Origin: Archaeoglobales archaeon
Lineage (GTDB): Archaea; Halobacteriota; Archaeoglobi; Archaeoglobales; Archaeoglobaceae
Assembly: GCA_030055525.1 (NCBI GenBank)
Contig: JASFYJ010000001.1
Coordinates: 214,616-278,615 of the forward strand
Direction: 5' to 3'
Length of the DNA: 64,000 bases
The notes beneath the pieces are model-generated. The model saw only the letters and a program-made list of their open reading frames with translations, had not been told where the DNA came from and ran no database searches. This document shows, piece after piece, positions 63,814-64,000 of this stretch. Positions within the stretch are counted from its first letter, which is position 1. Each line of letters opens with the position of its first letter. Both the position numbers and the translations under genes were made by a program.

Positions 63814-64000
63814 GAGATCGGTAAAATTTGCTGTCTCAGGAGATCTAAATCATTCTGCTTTGGATAGACTACCGATACTATAAGCCAGCTCCCATGTATG
63901 TTATGCGTTCCAAGAATAAAATAAAGATGTCCTTTTTTCGGAATTTCATTGTAAAATTCGTTTTTAACTTTAATCGGGGCAGATTTGGGGTCTTTTTCTC
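63810..64000 (-). CDS. C-terminal part of an unidentified protein (cut by right edge)
   Basis: Minus-strand frame open from the window edge to TAA at 63812, 62 codons visible. It reads KDPKSAPIKVKNEFYNEIPK, KGHLYFILGTHNIHGSWLIV, SVVYPKQNDLDLLRQQILPIS: a beta-hairpin-like segment with a hydrophobic strand pair around LGTH. Even codon structure and no internal stop support a real gene. I do not recognise the family from this fragment. Confidence 0.5.
   Translation of the reverse strand, partial: EKDPKSAPIKVKNEFYNEIPKKGHLYFILGTHNIHGSWLIVSVVYPKQNDLDLLRQQILPIS

Overview
The window is a gene-dense, mostly AT-rich archaeal chromosome segment. It most resembles Archaeoglobaceae (Archaeoglobus-like, thermophilic, sulfate-reducing lineage). 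The pointers are: a DsrC with both functional cysteines; a Sir2 protein very like the second A. fulgidus Sir2; archaeal information-processing genes (FEN-1, Cbf5, eIF1, TFS, EF-1alpha, S10, Top6A); F420 and methanopterin genes (cofD, mptE, F420-type luciferase-fold oxidoreductase); Sep-tRNA:Cys-tRNA synthase; and a futalosine-type menaquinone operon. Promoters are archaeal. A TATA box lies about 23-29 bases upstream of many start codons, implying leaderless mRNAs, and this was used to choose several starts.

Layout. 1-2716: fen (cut by the left edge), moaB, a small zinc-ribbon gene and cbf5. 2788-7525 (minus): glyS-cofD-radical SAM-phosphoesterase-sir2. 7588-10814 (minus): argB, a TIM-barrel protein, a LOR/SDH-type (ornithine cyclodeaminase candidate) protein and eIF1. 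10915-11588: dsrC and a small acidic protein. 11600-15210 (minus): trmB-type regulator, PHP, Nudix, TFS, XRE-CBS regulator, flippase-like protein. 15273-19335: a surface-protein/RND exporter pair diverging from the TrmB gene. 19332-26115: F420 oxidoreductase, ilvE, ACT protein, homoserine dehydrogenase, prepilin peptidase, tuf, rpsJ, rnz. 26107-31590 (minus): top6A and ileS-mptE-COG0212.

31733-39846 is the centrepiece: a duplicated Cys-domain protein followed by mtaB, mtaA, mtaC (methanol:corrinoid methyltransferase, methylcobamide methyltransferase, corrinoid protein), a small membrane protein, a CobW-type GTPase with a His-rich tail, a RamA-type corrinoid activase and an unknown protein overlapping it. 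All zinc ligands and the corrinoid-binding histidine are present, so this looks like a complete methanol-activation module. No mcr or mtr gene is in the window, so the fate of the methyl group is open: coenzyme M, or directly tetrahydromethanopterin for oxidation.

39877-50499: a small membrane protein, YbjQ family, SepCysS, tatC, trkA-trkH, hisS, CoA-disulfide reductase-rhodanese, PRC-barrel, MBL hydrolase and an HTH regulator. 50518-54080 (minus): a carboxylate uptake/activation operon (CoA transferase, small membrane protein, sodium:solute symporter). 54149-57652 (minus): mqnD-mqnE-mqnA-mqnC, visibly more GC-rich than its surroundings. 57715-64000: a decayed FAD oxidoreductase gene, a compact FAD protein, iorA, nadM, tRNA-Thr(CGT), a degraded surface-protein remnant, a large pilin-like secreted protein, and an unidentified gene cut by the right edge.
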